Source: Parascedosporium putredinis
Taxonomy: Eukaryota; Ascomycota; Sordariomycetes; Microascales; Microascaceae
Direction of reading: 5' to 3'
Length of the DNA: 64,000 bases
Assembly (NCBI GenBank): GCA_949357655.1
Contig: CASHTG010000020.1
Span: 992,001-1,056,000, forward strand
This document shows positions 36,521 through 49,361 of this stretch, piece after piece. Position 1 is the first letter of the stretch. Each line of letters begins with the position of its first letter. A model generated the notes under the pieces. That model worked only from the letters and a program-made list of their open reading frames with translations, searched no databases and was not told the DNA's origin. Position numbers and translations under genes: made by a program.

Positions 36521-39500
36521 GAAAAAGAAAACGGGGAAGCTGAGGGATGGGGGAGGGGGTGCGGGGAAGGGGAAAGGGGTGGCCGTCGTGGAACCAGAAA
36601 GCGAAGACACAAGGTACGTACGAAAGACAGGCCTGCGAGGGGGATTTGGAAGGGGAAAGAGGGTGGAACTTGGTATGTTGCCCCGATGCTAATCGTGTGT
36701 CACCAGAGGCAGAATCTATTGATCCCACTCGGACACCCATATTGGCTCAAGCTGCGAAGTACGACTGACATGGGATTACATTTTCCTTTTTTGGGGTCCG
36801 GCCTAACCTAACACCGTGTGTCTGATAGATATTACATCGACGCTGATCGTTTTGCTCGTTCGAGGATGTAGGCTCGGTTTGTATACGGGCAAGTACACAA
36901 CTCACGGCCGCCTCTCCAACCTAGCCTTTTCACGCGAGAGCATGCCCCATACCGGGCCCGACCCACGCCTTTGCAACTTTCCTTATCTTGACCATTCTTG
37001 AAACAGGACCAGTCGTGGGGGCAATTCCGGCTGTTTGAAGGACGTCTATATTGGCTCTTTACTATGCTGGTCTGCGGTCTCCGGGGGTGTCGCCTGCGAT
37101 GAAGATCCGAAGAATCCATTAGAGTGCAAGTCTTTTGACTTGATGAGATGAGCTCGCCTGCGGCCTCAAGCGACGTCTTGTTGTTGGAGAAAATAAACAA
37201 GGAAGTGCGACTGCATCAATGGCAGAAGCCGTGCGTTTCCCTGGCCAAGCCGGGACGAGGGTGTTGGGTGGTCGGACATCCATGTTTCCTACCTCACACC
37301 TGCAGGTCACCTTTCGTAATAACCCAATCCAATAAACTTTCGAGTTACCACAGCGGAAGGGGCAGGTACCAGCGAGGTCATGAGGTCACCATCGCACTGT
37401 ACATGACTGGGAACCCACGCAAATTCACCAATCAGAATCGCAAATGATGTCTTGGAGCGAAGAAGGGGAAGGTGCCGGTGATGATTTTCCTTCTTTGGCT
37501 GGCTCGATCTTGACGGGGCCCATTGTCGCTCCTACCCCATTCCAACGTCTACCAATAGGACGCTATTCATTAACACTGGCTTTTACTAGAAGGTGTCAAC
37601 CATCAATTTGTGTTAACGATGGCCAGTTCCCAAGAGGTTGAGCGCGCCGAAAGAGGCGAAAGGGTTTGTTCTCATACCAGACAAATTCTCCAAGCGTCGA
37701 ACCACCCGTCATTAGGCCCCTACGATGGCCAGGCGAGGGCAGGTTTACCTGACAAGAATTGCTGGCAAGGCCCAAAGCCTGCCTCGTTCCCCGACCTTGC
37801 TCCTTGTATCACAACCACTTGCACGTGAATGACCGTGTCATTTTTTTGGAACTGAGCTGACCACCCGCGACTCACTTCCTGTACTTGGATGATTATCGGG
37901 TTTCTTATCTGTGTGTGGATTCATTCGATCTCTCTTCGGCCGATGGCCTCGGCGACCGCCGCACCACACCCATTCCCACGCGAGGCGATCAAGGCGATAT
38001 GAGAATGAAAGGGGCGAAGCCACCACTAATCGTGGAGGTCTCCAGCGAGTGGCAACAGCCTTTTGTTCCTCCCCACCACACCCAAAAGTGGAAGTCTTCT
38101 GGAAATCACCAATCGAACTTGTCGCAGCACACACCCTTCGGGCCAACCCACAGCCAAGCCCTCACGCTCTTCTTGAAAGCCCCGATTAATAACCCCGTGC
38201 CAGACGGAGATCGAGGCTTTCCAGTTTGACGCGGAGCTCGTCCAGATTTCCACAACCAGACCCTAATATGGGTTTAATCCGACCAAACCACGCTGCTGGG
38301 TCTTAGAATCCGAATAGGATCAAAGAGCGACTTCCGGCCTCTGGGAACCTGTCGGTAAATTATTCAACGCAGGTAGGGGCGCGGGGTGGGCTTCGTATTA
38401 CTCGAGCAAAGTATCTCGAGGATGTAGGTGTGTGTCGGACACACCAGGTTGGAAAGGCAGTTTACATGTATTATCTGAGCACCCCGCCTGAGTTGCTACC
38501 TACCAATCTAGGCAGTTGCTCCAGCCTAGCCTGTCGGCCAAGCATTTTCTCTCGACGCCGGACGGGAGCAGAGGTGTTGGTCCTTGAGGGTATCACCAGG
38601 GCCTTATCCAACGCTCTCCTCCAGCTCTTATCATCCAGGACTTAGGCAAGCGCACCAAGTTTCCGTGCAATCCGCCTTATTAGTTGGCCTCTGATTTTTC
38701 TGCTGTGACGGGTAAAGATGGGCCTGCCCTAGCCTTGAATCGATCCCTTTGTCGTGAGGGAGCGGCACGGGCTTGTTATTAATCTGCTTCGAGCAGCTCT
38801 CGCCCCCCTCCTTCACCTACACTCCAAGTACTATGCGCAAACTACGCCTCTTGCGTAGATACTACGAGGCGGCTGGCAAGCTGGCTATGTCTCTTCACAC
38901 ACCACCTCTTCCCTACGCTATTTTGACAGTTACAATCACGATGCAAGCGAAGACTTGGAAGATGCGCCGAAGCGATGTTCGTTCTTCTCCTACAGGATGG
39001 GTGACCCCACTACGAAGACTTGTTTGTCAAAGATCTACGTTGAAGATGGATCCTTGTCACATACCAATGATAAGACTTGATTTCTAGTGAATATGGCCAT
39101 CCTGTCATCTCTACTGATCTGATATCTATACTCAAATCAACCCCATATCTTTTTTCACTCCTTCCTAGCAGACCTACGTCGTCCTTCCTTTCACCAGACT
39201 ATCGCGTGGGAGGTCTTTCAAGCTGTCGGGGTGGGTTAACTGCCTGCTCCACAGATAGGAGAGGTTCCCTCTTGCCCCCGGTCGGTTCAGAGTAGGCGCC
39301 GCCTCGACGCTATGCTCAATGGTCGCAAAAGGACATTTAAAGTCGCGTGCATGGTTGTATCCCTCCTCCGCCGAGCCTGATACAAGTACACGAGACACCA
39401 ACCTCTCCAAAGTGTGCACAGTATGGCGAGGAACCAAGTACATCCACGCAACCTCCTTAATTGGACGCGGTACAGGGCGCCACTCGGGAAGCAGTGCGCT

Positions 39501-42500
39501 TGCTGCGTTTCTCTCTGGCGAGGAAAAAGTACCGATAACACAAAGAGAAACCCGCCGAAAGGTATTTGGCCGGGATATTTGCCGAGCCGGGAAGAGCCTG
39601 GCCTCCAAAGGGTGTGCCACGGTCGCTCTACGGCACGGTAATGGAAGGATTCAGTGCTCGAGGTACGAAGTAGGATCAATCTTTTCAGGCAAAGAGAAAA
39701 TGTCACGTTTCGAGGAGGCAGAGGTTGCGTTTAGGGTTTGAATTATTTCTCGACTCTCCACGAGTGCACCGATCTGCTCGATCTCGACGGCCTTTAGTAG
39801 CAAAGCGCGGGCTGGCAGGGCGCCAGTCTGAAAGGAATAAAAAAAAGGTGTCGAAGAGGAAAAAGGAAATGACTAGACTAATAAGTTTATGTCAAACTCT
39901 AAACCCATTTCCCCGGCGGTCCTTCCTATTGTTTTCTTAATTTTTCCTCCCCTCAAAACTTCAGGAGCATGTGTGGATTTGTGCTATTCTGGTCTGGCTT
40001 GGCAGCGCGACCAAGCAGCATTGAGCTAGCGGCAGTAGCATACTCTCATGCCACTCTGGTGCGTTAAAGGAGTCGGATGGGGGCCTTGGCGGGGATTTTT
40101 GTCCTGCGCTAGTGAGATTAGACGTCGGCGGCCGACGACTGGGCCATCCATCAGGAACGGGACTGGGCAATCCCTCGATTCAAAATGGCTTATCGCATTC
40201 TGCGTTCCCAAACCATCACTAGAGAAGGGCAATGGGCAAAGCCTAGCTAAAGAGTGCTAGAGAGGGGGCCAAGGTATGTCAAGAGAGCAGAGGAGTCGGT
40301 TCTCTAGGCCTCGAAGCTCGTCCACCCACATTCGACAGGCTCGGAGGGATGAACACGTTGGTTCCTTCTAGAGGGAGGGCCGACAACGAATCGCCGGATG
40401 CATGTGCCCCCAGCCAGATTCCTTGAGCTGCAGAGCCTGCATCCCCATCAGCTATCTTCCGCCATGAGAGGAACGGCCAGAATACCTAATCCGCACCGGT
40501 GACCCCATTCCTTTGCTGGGAAGGGTGGAAAGAAATCAATCTAATAAGGTGCAACAAGTCCATTGGTGAAGAGCTCCCACTTGTCAGGGAACCAACTCAA
40601 CTCTACTGCACTCGAAGCGAGAACAGCTTCCCACAATATGCCGCTCGCTGCTAGCAATGAGCGGGAAGGAAGCACGCTGGGAATGCTAGGGACCTGGCTT
40701 GTGGAGCAACTTGGGAACTCTCCCGGGCACGCTATCCCATTCCTACAAGTAAATCTCAGGATTTGATCCTCACAAGAAGCTAGGTGAAAGTAGCCCCGAT
40801 ATGAGCTACCTTGCTTGCGCTCTCTATCTCTGTTCTTGCTTTGCTTTATTATCTATTATCCTTATCTTCCCAAGTGGATGAGGAGTTGTTCGGAGCCGGA
40901 GAACTTGAACCGAAGGTGTGCCCGCCAATTTTGTGACCCCGTTGGAATGATACGTCAAATAGAGGAGAGGCGGGGCGGGCTTCTCCGATCACAATGAGTG
41001 CAATCGACTCGTCGCGCCCGAGTTGGATGTGTGTGTGTGTGTACCTCGGTATGCATTTGAACAAATCCTTCAAGAGATACGACAGAGAGTCAGGATTTGG
41101 TTTGCCTCCTTTTTTCTTTCTTTTTTTCTCTCCCTACTCTAAAACCCTTGATGACCAGACCCAAATGTCGCTATCCCGAAGGAGAAGTCTAGCTGCTAAA
41201 TGCTGACGTCACGAGCCAATTTTCCGCTTCTTCATTTTCACATTCAAAAGGCTGAGGTTGGTGGCTGCTGTGCATATTTTCCACCAAGGCCAAGGACAAA
41301 CTTGGGCTAGTCCGACAAAACAGGCAACGGAGCGAGCAACGGGACTACTTGTATATGCTATATGGACATCGCGAGGGTCGCTCCCCTTTCACCCCACCTT
41401 TCACCCCTTGATCACGTCCTCGAGTTCAGGGCCACCTGTCAATCTTATTGGCGCCTCCCCAGAAGACGACCGGGGCGGCCTTCTGTTAGGTGTTAGTGGC
41501 GAGGCGAAGCAGGAAATGTCATGGAAAAATCATGTCTTCGCAAGAGGTAGAGGGGGATGGGGGGCAAATTCCGTCATTTAAAACTACACCAACTCGGCGA
41601 TGAAATCCACGGTCCCCTCCTTTCATAGTCCGTTACCATATTATCAAAATGGGGGATAATGAGACGAGAGCTAAAGGTATTAATTATTATGAAAGAAAGG
41701 GACAGGAAAAGGGCAACACCCGGAGGGAAGGGTAGGGTAGGATCTAAAGGTAAACCACTTCGTCGGAGCACCAGGTGCAAAGGCTCATGATAGAGTGAAT
41801 TCCAAACCTCTGTCATGTTTGAGAAAGCGACATGGAGGCAACCGGGAGTCCCTTGATGTTGGCCTTGGTGGATCTTACTAGAGCTACGACGCAATGGAGC
41901 TTTGTCTTGTTGAAGGAGCTTGAAGCCGATCTTGCCTCTCGCCCCGACCGAAATCTGGGCCTAGAATAGTAAGATCGCGGGGTCCTTCCTGAAGAATATG
42001 TAGTATGTATATCATGCGGGGAAAACGACACTAGGGGCCAAGGGGCGACGCCCGCTTGAGGGCTCATATGGCCAAGAGGTCACTACTTGCTGAATCTCGA
42101 TAGGCTTGACGATCTAATCAGCCCGTAGAGGTTCGTTAATTACTTGAAAGAGTAAGACGGGGAAGGGGGAGGCACTCGGTTGTCCGGAGAGGGGTGTTGG
42201 AGGAGAAGGGCGTGCAGCGAGGGGAAGAAGTGACAAATGAAGGGAGGGCATCGTCACGTCACGATGAGAAAACCTGGAAAAGAGAGGGTTTCCAAAGGGG
42301 GATTAGAAAGATTACTGTTACGAAGTATTTTTTTGGCTCGCTTCGCCGCTTTTCTTTTGCCATTCCGCGATGGACGGAAACCCTGGCCTCGGGTTGAGGC
42401 TGGGAATCTGGGGATTCGGGACAGGGAAGAAGCGGATATTCAAGGCTTTAGCTCTGTGCGCCACCCACAGAAAGTAACACCGAGATAGCATGCTGGTTTG

Positions 42501-45500
42501 CGCATTCCTCAGATCGAATGGAACCCGTTTTGGTTTTGGGTTCTGAGAAGAGGGGGCGAAGGATCGAATGGATGGGGTAAGAGCGGTGGGACGTGCTCTG
42601 CCGGGGCTAGCGTGGGCTGGAGGAAGCTATGGCACCCCCGGATACCACCGGACCGGGAACCTCGAGTCGCCGCCCGGAAGGGGTAACCGGCGCTCTCTCA
42701 CAGACTCCTATTTTTTTTTTTCATCAATGCTCTTTCTTTGGTTTCTTGTTACGTTTGGATTGCCATTTTTGTCTGGATGTCTAAAGAAGCTCTTCGTCTT
42801 CCCCGCGGTCCACTTGCCCCCTCCCCCGCCCCCGCGAAAACCTACCCCAGAGTGGGCTGGATACCGGTTCTTCGGGCGGCGATGCGTAACAGCTCCCGAG
42901 GAAAAGAAGGTGATCCAGAGCGGAGAGGAAGGAGTGGAGGCAAGGGGGTGGATACGGGGAAACGATGTGAAGTGAAGGGGTTCGGGGTGCCTTGACATCT
43001 GGCTGGGGGAAAGCTTTTCGCGTGACCGGCGCCGGAAAGAGCCCAGCTCGGTCGAGCGCGAGCGCGAGCTCGAGCCTTGAGCTTTGCTCTTCAGGAACAC
43101 AACACACCCAGCGCGGGTTTCAGGCAGGCCACCAAGGGGGAGGGACACATGGTTCCATTGAGCCAGGGCAAACATCTCCCATGTGCGCTCATGGATGCTC
43201 GGCGCGGTGCGAGGGTTCGGAAAACGGAGAAGGGAAAGGGTGGGCGGGGGTTTTCTACAGCGCGTACCCGATGAGCCCAGAGCTTGGGGGTGGGCAGCAA
43301 TAATAGTATCATCGCCAGTGGCCTCGTTGACGTGCCAAGGGCTCGGAGGCGAAGGAGAGAGGGGAGATGGGATGAGTATTATCAAACTTGCAGCCCGGGT
43401 TCGACGGGAGGACTCATCGCACAGCACATACATGCAGGCATCGTACCCACACAGGCAATATCATATCACATCTTCATTCATCTCGCTCGACTTGGTTTAG
43501 GTTTTGGGCTTGGCTTGGGGGAAACAGCATGTCTCGCGAGTGCTAGGGTGAGGTTAGAGGGGTGTGTGTGTGAAAGGGTGAACGGGAGAAGGAAAAGCGA
43601 AGAAGAGGACCACTAGAGCCCTAACCGCAAGTGTGCAAGAATAGAAACAGCATATTATCACCATCCCAACAGTTGGTGATATTGGGGTTTCCGAGGCGTG
43701 TCTATGGTAGCCTTTCTTTTTCCTCGGAAAAGAGGAGATGGATGATACGAACCCGAGGGCGTGGTACTATTGTCTCTTGGCAGGGATCGGGGATCAAGCC
43801 TGATTGAGAGAGGGAGGATGGGTGGAACGACGCGGGTCAGGGTCTTTTTGTCGGCGGCCAGGGAGAGGCAGCGCCAGCGAGGAGAGGATTCTAGAGAGAG
43901 GGGGGTTACATTCCTTCGAAGCCGCGGCAGGCAAAGTGATTTCTTTCGACCTACATCACATACACTACACATAGAGCTAATGTTTGAGAATTGTTCTTGT
44001 ATTACAAGTAGGTGTTTTAGCGTTTCCAGACACAAAGTCCCGTGCAGTAGCGGAAGCGGGCGCGTGGTCTAAGGGTTCTAGCTGTGAAAGAGGGGGTTTT
44101 GGGGCTTCGAGCTGCTGCTCCTCCGCCTTGAAAGGGCAGTGCTTTCATCTCTTGCTGATGGTCGACACTTGGCGGACCAGAGTGAGGTTGGAGGTTGGGT
44201 GAGGTGGGGCGGGTTAGGGGAGGGGAAAAGAGAGAAAGACGAAACAAAGACGCCATACACTAACACTTGTTTGATTGGTGCCACCGAGCCTAATTATTAG
44301 GATCTTGATGTGGGACGGAGGAAGCTAAGCCAAGACAAAAAATTGATGGGGGTTGTGGAATAAGCTTTGTGGCCTTCTCACTCGTGGCTCCGGGCCTGCG
44401 GATGGAGAAGGGTCGGACACTAGTGGAGGGAAGCCCGGGGCTCCGGTGTAAGCCAACAGTACGTCCAGTGTGTTGGCAGCGATTTGTATTGGAAGGGGGT
44501 GGATGGGGCCTCGTTTGCGCTGCTCATCAATCTTTCTGTTTTTATTAATAACCCACGGTTGCTCAACGGCGGCAAGGGGGTTGTGTGGAACGGGGAAGGG
44601 AGGGGGAGGGGTGTTGCAAGAAAGCCAAGATAACATCAAGATTACAAGATTACAATACCCAGGGCTTTCAAAGAAGAGGAAGAGGGAAGATTTGAAAAGG
44701 ATGCAAGAAAAAGAAAAGGAAGAGAGAGAAAAAAAAGAAAAGATGAGATGGTGGGGATGTGGAGAATGATAAACTGGTGACCCCCGGTTTGGGAAGCTAC
44801 ACCGAAGCCCCCAAGTCTACATTGCGCGCTCTATCTTTGACAAGACAAGCGCTGTTGGGTCTTGCGGGGGCCACCACTGGCACCAGTGGAGGAAACCTTC
44901 CTTGCGCCAGGCTTGGCACCGGGGGCGCAACAATCGCTTCGAGGGCGAGCAGGAAGGGTCAATCTGGTGTGCAAGAATACGATATTAGATGATGCTGGCT
45001 GGTTTGGGCGGACAGCACTCGACTCGATCACCAACAGGCGCATAATCTCCGAGCTTGGCCATGCTTTGACAGGCTTGACCGTCTCTGCCAAGCGATCCGT
45101 GGCGAATCCCTCCGGACGACATTATCGTTTCTTTTGCATTTCTGTTCAATTTCTCAGAATGATCCATATCACGAGGTGAGGAAGAAGAAAAACCCCCAAA
45201 ATGACACCCTCGGTCCCCACGCTGGCTTGGCGCACACTGGGGGATTTTCTCAATCTTCTTTTGCCTCGGTCCTATGCTCATCCCATGCACAGAGAAGCCC
45301 CCACCGAAAGAAATCCGCTGGGAAGGATTTCTCTGCATTGATGGCACCCGAGATGAACGATGGGTGGCACTCTCTGGGAAACTATTGTTCCGGCTCCCGT
45401 GACTACTAATCGGCCCAAAAACCTTGAAAGCTGGGGGAGGGACCGAACGGTGCCTGACTATCGAATGCTTCGTCTCCATCGATATCGTCTTTTTGGGCTC

Positions 45501-46887
45501 TGTTTGCTGGAGTTGATTATTATTAGTCGACTGGGGTCGCGCCCCGCTCACGCCAGACTATCAGACGGACTAAATCTTGCGTGAGTGAGCTCCCGCTGAC
45601 ATGTGAAACCGGGCGTCCATTTTCTTTTGCCGCTTTTTCTTCTTCTTTTTCTTCTTTTTCTTCCTACCCTTACTTTCCACGCGATGAGCAACCCCGAATT
45701 CGAATTTCCTCTCGCTTTTCCTTTTCCGGGGAATGTGGTGAGAGAAATTCCAATATCGGATCTGGGGGAGGCGCATCTCGTGGCAGCAACCGTTCGATTC
45801 CACATACGATTGATGGGTCGCTTCTGGTCTCAGCTGGACAGGACAAGCCCCCCTTGACAGTTGATGTTCAAGGTCTCAGTAGTGCTTCCTCCCCGCGCCC
45901 CGCGCGTGTCCGCCACGCCACGAGGAAAATCAGGCGCATGCCACCACGACGGAAGTCTCCGAACGCAAAAACCACGCGAGGAACAAGGGCAAGGAGCTGG
46001 GACGGGCGAGGCGTGTGCGTGCACGCACTCACGGCACACCACTCTTTGAACGAGTCGAGTCTCTCCTTTGCCGACGAGCCATCTCCTTGATCCTCTTTCT
46101 AGGCGATGGCTTGGCCTTGGCTTGGCCTGGGTTCAAAATGGAGAATGGGAAAAAGGAACTAGACGAAGGGGGGAAGAAGAAGAGGAAAAGGAAGGAAAAG
46201 GAAACATTGGATGAAGGTGACTTTTACCAACTTTTTCTTTTTCTTTTGCTGGTCCATTGAAAAATAGGGCCACGCACAAAACTCGGGTTCACATCGCAAA
46301 CGAGGCCGCGCGGCATCTTCCGCGTGCAGCGTTCGTGTCGGTCAACGGCGACGGGGGCGGGAGAGAGAGAGCGTGCTTACTCGCCAAGAGAGGGAGCCAA
46401 TGGAGTTTGGCCCACGACAAGAGCTGGGCTGGCGTAATCGTGGCTCACCTGGCCTCTTGGCCGATGATCTCGCGCCTCTTGGCTGACTGGTTCGAAAAGA
46501 TTGGCAGAAAGCACCGGCTTTTTTTGGTCTCCATGTCATGTTTTGTGTGTGTGATGCCGATGTGTAGAAAACCCATTTGTCCGCTGCTCTGACCGAATTT
46601 CCCCTCCCTCTTTTGTTCCCCTTTGCAACTGAAGTTTTGTGTTCCAAGCCCTCTTTTTCGAGCGTAAAGAGACAAACACTTCTGTTTGTCGCTTAGAGCT
46701 TGAATTCTGAGCGATACCAAGGCCAGCAACCCCAATACACAACAGATCAATTGATATCAACAAGCGACGAAACGAACCACAGCTCTGAGCAGATTAACTC
46801 GTCCGAAATCGCAGCCCCACCGGACAAAAGAGGACCTCTCAATAGTCTCCGGTTTTCCAAGCTTGAAGCAAAGGGAAATAAAAAACC
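36521..46887. other. Gene-free stretch of about 10.4 kb
   Basis: Only short, unconvincing open frames on both strands, with no domains. Contents are polypurine/polypyrimidine patches, a TG run at 41028-41042, and a purine-rich segment at 44660-44760. The last few hundred bases are the likely promoter and leader of the cysteine-rich gene. The longest frames (45581-46090 + and 44985-45551 -) are Ser/Arg-rich shadows without recognisable features. Confidence 0.5.
41028..41042. repeat. Short TG microsatellite
   Basis: Uninterrupted TG dinucleotide run of 15 nt in gene-free DNA. Confidence 0.9.
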
Positions 46888-47342
46888 ATGGCAGGCAAAG
46901 CTAGCGGGGCAGAAGCCCACCCTACCCACTCCGAAGAAGCCCCGCCGCCCTCCTACGAACAATCCACATCAGCGGCAGAAGTAGGGACGGCAACGACGAC
47001 GGGAGGAGCACGTGCGGGCGCCCCGCGGTCGACCGTAGCAACGTGAACACGACGGGGTACCGCTCCCAGGAGGGGATGAAGGCGTGGGAGGACCCGGCGC
47101 GGTGGCGGGAGACGGAGAACGAGCCCGGGTGTCTGTGCAGCTCGTCCGGAGGGTTCGCCATGAGCTCGCACGGCGGCGTGTGTTGCTCCGATCACGGGGG
47201 TGTCTTGTGTTCGGATTACGACGGCGTGGTGTGTTCGAGCAAGGGAGGGGTATGCTTCAGTTCCGACGAGGGCGTATGCTTTAGCTCGAACGGGGGAGTG
47301 TGCTGCGCGGATGGGAGGAAAGGAGGGGCGTTTTGTTGTTAA
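46888..47342 (+). CDS. Small cysteine-rich protein with seven 8-residue repeats, frame broken once
   Basis: Unrecognised family. The ATG at 46888 has a strong context (AAAAACCATGG). The N-terminus is polar with a proline-rich EEAPPPSYEQ segment near residues 16-25, then a Thr/Gly linker. The frame closes at 47038 unless one base is added to the C4 run at 47021-47024; with it the protein is 151 aa and runs on through TTGYRSQEG, a KAWEDPARWRE segment and a C-L-C pair. Seven octapeptides follow at residues 89-144: GGFAMSSH, GGVCCSDH, GGVLCSDY, DGVVCSSK, GGVCFSSD, EGVCFSSN, GGVCCADG, then RKGGAFCC at the C-terminus. It has 12 cysteines in the last third and no signal peptide, so it is probably intracellular. 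The cysteines could be palmitoylated, disulfide-bonded or bind metal; none is shown. The Pro-rich head with a Cys-rich tail is loosely like CYSTM or fungal metallothionein proteins, but the octad repeat fits neither. Confidence 0.75.
47148..47315 (+). repeat. Seven 24-nt coding repeats (GGVCxSxx octads)
   Basis: Seven in-frame 24-nt units encode octapeptides with GG(V) at positions 1-3, Cys at 4 or 5 and Ser/acidic residues after it. Codons for the same residues differ widely between units (TGT/TGC, GGA/GGC/GGG, TCC/TCG/AGC/AGT), so the repeat is maintained at protein level, not by recent DNA duplication. Confidence 0.9.
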
Positions 47343-49361
47343 AAAGGGGAGGAGGTGAGTGGGTGGCGGAGGATATTAATCTCGGTGCGATGGCAACGAT
47401 CACGACGACGACGACGACGACAATGACAATTACGATGACGATGGTGGTTGGGGTAGCTACACGAAGAGGGGATGCCGTAGGGAAGGCTAGGAAAGGGGAT
47501 GAAAGCAGGATGAGTACATGTATGGCAAGAGGATGAGGATACTGCACGAGGGAGCCAGGACCTTCAAACACCCAGCGTCGGAAATTTCAGTTTGGCTTTT
47601 GGATGGCCGGGCACATCGGAAATGATATGGCATTCTTTTCGGTCCCCGCGGCAGGCCGAAAGAGGGAGGCGGCGGAGGCGGCGGAGGCGGCGGAGGTGGC
47701 GGAAGAGGGGAAATTTGCCAAAAACAGACGTTTGCCGTGTCCGGCCCGGCACCCGGCACTCGGCCTCCGGGGCTGGGCAGCGTGTCGGCCCCAAGGCCGT
47801 CTTCGCCATCTGGCCACGCCGCAGCATGCGCGAACAACACTAAAAAGAGACACATGAACAAGCTCTTTGCTATTTCTGCGCCACGTCCTATTACACTATT
47901 TCCCATACATGCATGTCCGACGGCCAACGGATCCCCCTCGAGCTGTCGTGCCTGACTATGCGCCGTCCATTCGGTCAAATTTCACTTGGGCGGTTTTTCT
48001 TTTTCTTTACTTCTTTTTGGGCAGTGGCGTTTCTTATTTCTTTTTTTCTTTGTTGTTATTAGGTATTCGGCCTGCGTCTACCTCGGGCTGGACGTCTACT
48101 CGTCGATTGAGTATGTGTGTTGATGTCTGCGTCGCGCTTTGGTGTTCGCCCAGTTGCATTTGCACAGGGAAAGGTCAATATATCCATGGATCCATTAGAT
48201 GAATGTCTACGTCTTTAATTATCTCGTACATGTAATAGCTATTGCACCAAGACACACATTCTTGATGAACCATTGACATGTATGATTGAATCTAGTGAGA
48301 ATCCCCTTTTTTTTTTTTTCCTTTACGAGAACAGCGGTGGCGCCCCTTTGACATTTTTGGCAACCTTTGACACTTGGTCCAGGCTCCGGGAGAATCGAAT
48401 TTTGATTCCATCCATGCATCCATGGATTGCGAATCATCGTCTCGTCGTCTGCTTCGCTCCCCTTGGACGCCCCTGGTCAAGGCTCATTTCCCACGTTTCC
48501 CCACACCCGACCAATCCGTCCAATCCTCGAATGCCCATAGCTCCTGTCTCCATGGTTGTGGCTTCGGAGGATATTAAACATGTGGGCTCCCTTGCTCCAA
48601 TTCCATCTCTTCCCTCTCATCTCGTCTACGCATGGAGGAGCTTCGCCTCATTGTTTGAGTTTGGACGCCTTTTTGCCAGCTGGTAGGATCTTGCGAGGCG
48701 GAGGTAGAGAAAACCGGGAATGGCTGCTTTTTTCGTTCGGCACCCGCCAAATATTTGCATTTTCGTTTGGGTCGGGGCTTAAATTAGTCGATGCAAGTTT
48801 GACCCTTTCTTTACTTGTTTTTTCCTTCTCCGTGTTTTGTTATTTTTGCTTCAATGTAAACAAGAAATAAAACAAGAGGAAAAGAAACTATTTCCACCTT
48901 TGCTTGTTCCTTGTCCCTTTTTTTTTTTATCTTCAACGACTTTCCAGGAGAAAGAGACATTGCCCATCTTACTATTTCTTCCTCTCGTGCCCTTGACAAG
49001 CATCCGCTCATTCACTCGTTTGTCGGCTTCACTCATTCTCTAGCCCGTCACTCCTTTTACAGCAATTGTTGGAACCTATCCTGCCGAGCAGGCCTCACGA
49101 AGCTCCTCCCACCTTTCGTTCCATCGAGAGCCCGAAAGCCTTGCCTGACAGCGACAGCCGAAAAAGACGAACCGAAGATCACCAACTAAAGCTATCTAGC
49201 TCAGTTCGCACTAGCTATTTCCGGCAGGAAAATCGTCGAGACCGAGCTTTCCAAAGAGTTAGCAGAAGAGAGAGAGAAACAACAAAAGTGGGAAGAAAAA
49301 CGCAGATCTTTCCAAAGAAAATCACATACAGCAAAGAGAGAGAGAAAAAACATCCCTCACC
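47343..49361. other. Intergenic with short repeats
   Basis: 2.0 kb between two plus-strand genes. It contains an ACG trinucleotide run near 47403-47421 and a GGAGGCGGC repeat (listed separately). The last few hundred bases, pyrimidine-rich then purine-rich, look like the promoter and leader of the CFEM gene. No gene seen. Confidence 0.6.
47665..47700. repeat. GGAGGCGGC x4 minisatellite
   Basis: Four consecutive 9-nt units, three identical and the last GGAGGTGGC. This produces the proline/arginine-rich chance frames seen on both strands here. Confidence 0.92.

Noticed and set aside
43398..43420. GGGTTCGA-like tRNA B-box, also at 2386 and 20130
   Set aside because: No matching A-box, acceptor stem or cloverleaf around any of these sites.
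44985..45551. 188-codon Ser-rich frame on the - strand
   Set aside because: Low complexity, no motif, and no C-ending codon bias like the real genes.
45581..46090. 169-codon Ser/Arg-rich frame on the + strand
   Set aside because: Composition follows pyrimidine-rich DNA and overlaps competing frames; no signal of real coding.
47487..47978. 163-codon frame on the - strand with a poly-proline run
   Set aside because: Created by the GGAGGCGGC minisatellite; frames on both strands are equally open.
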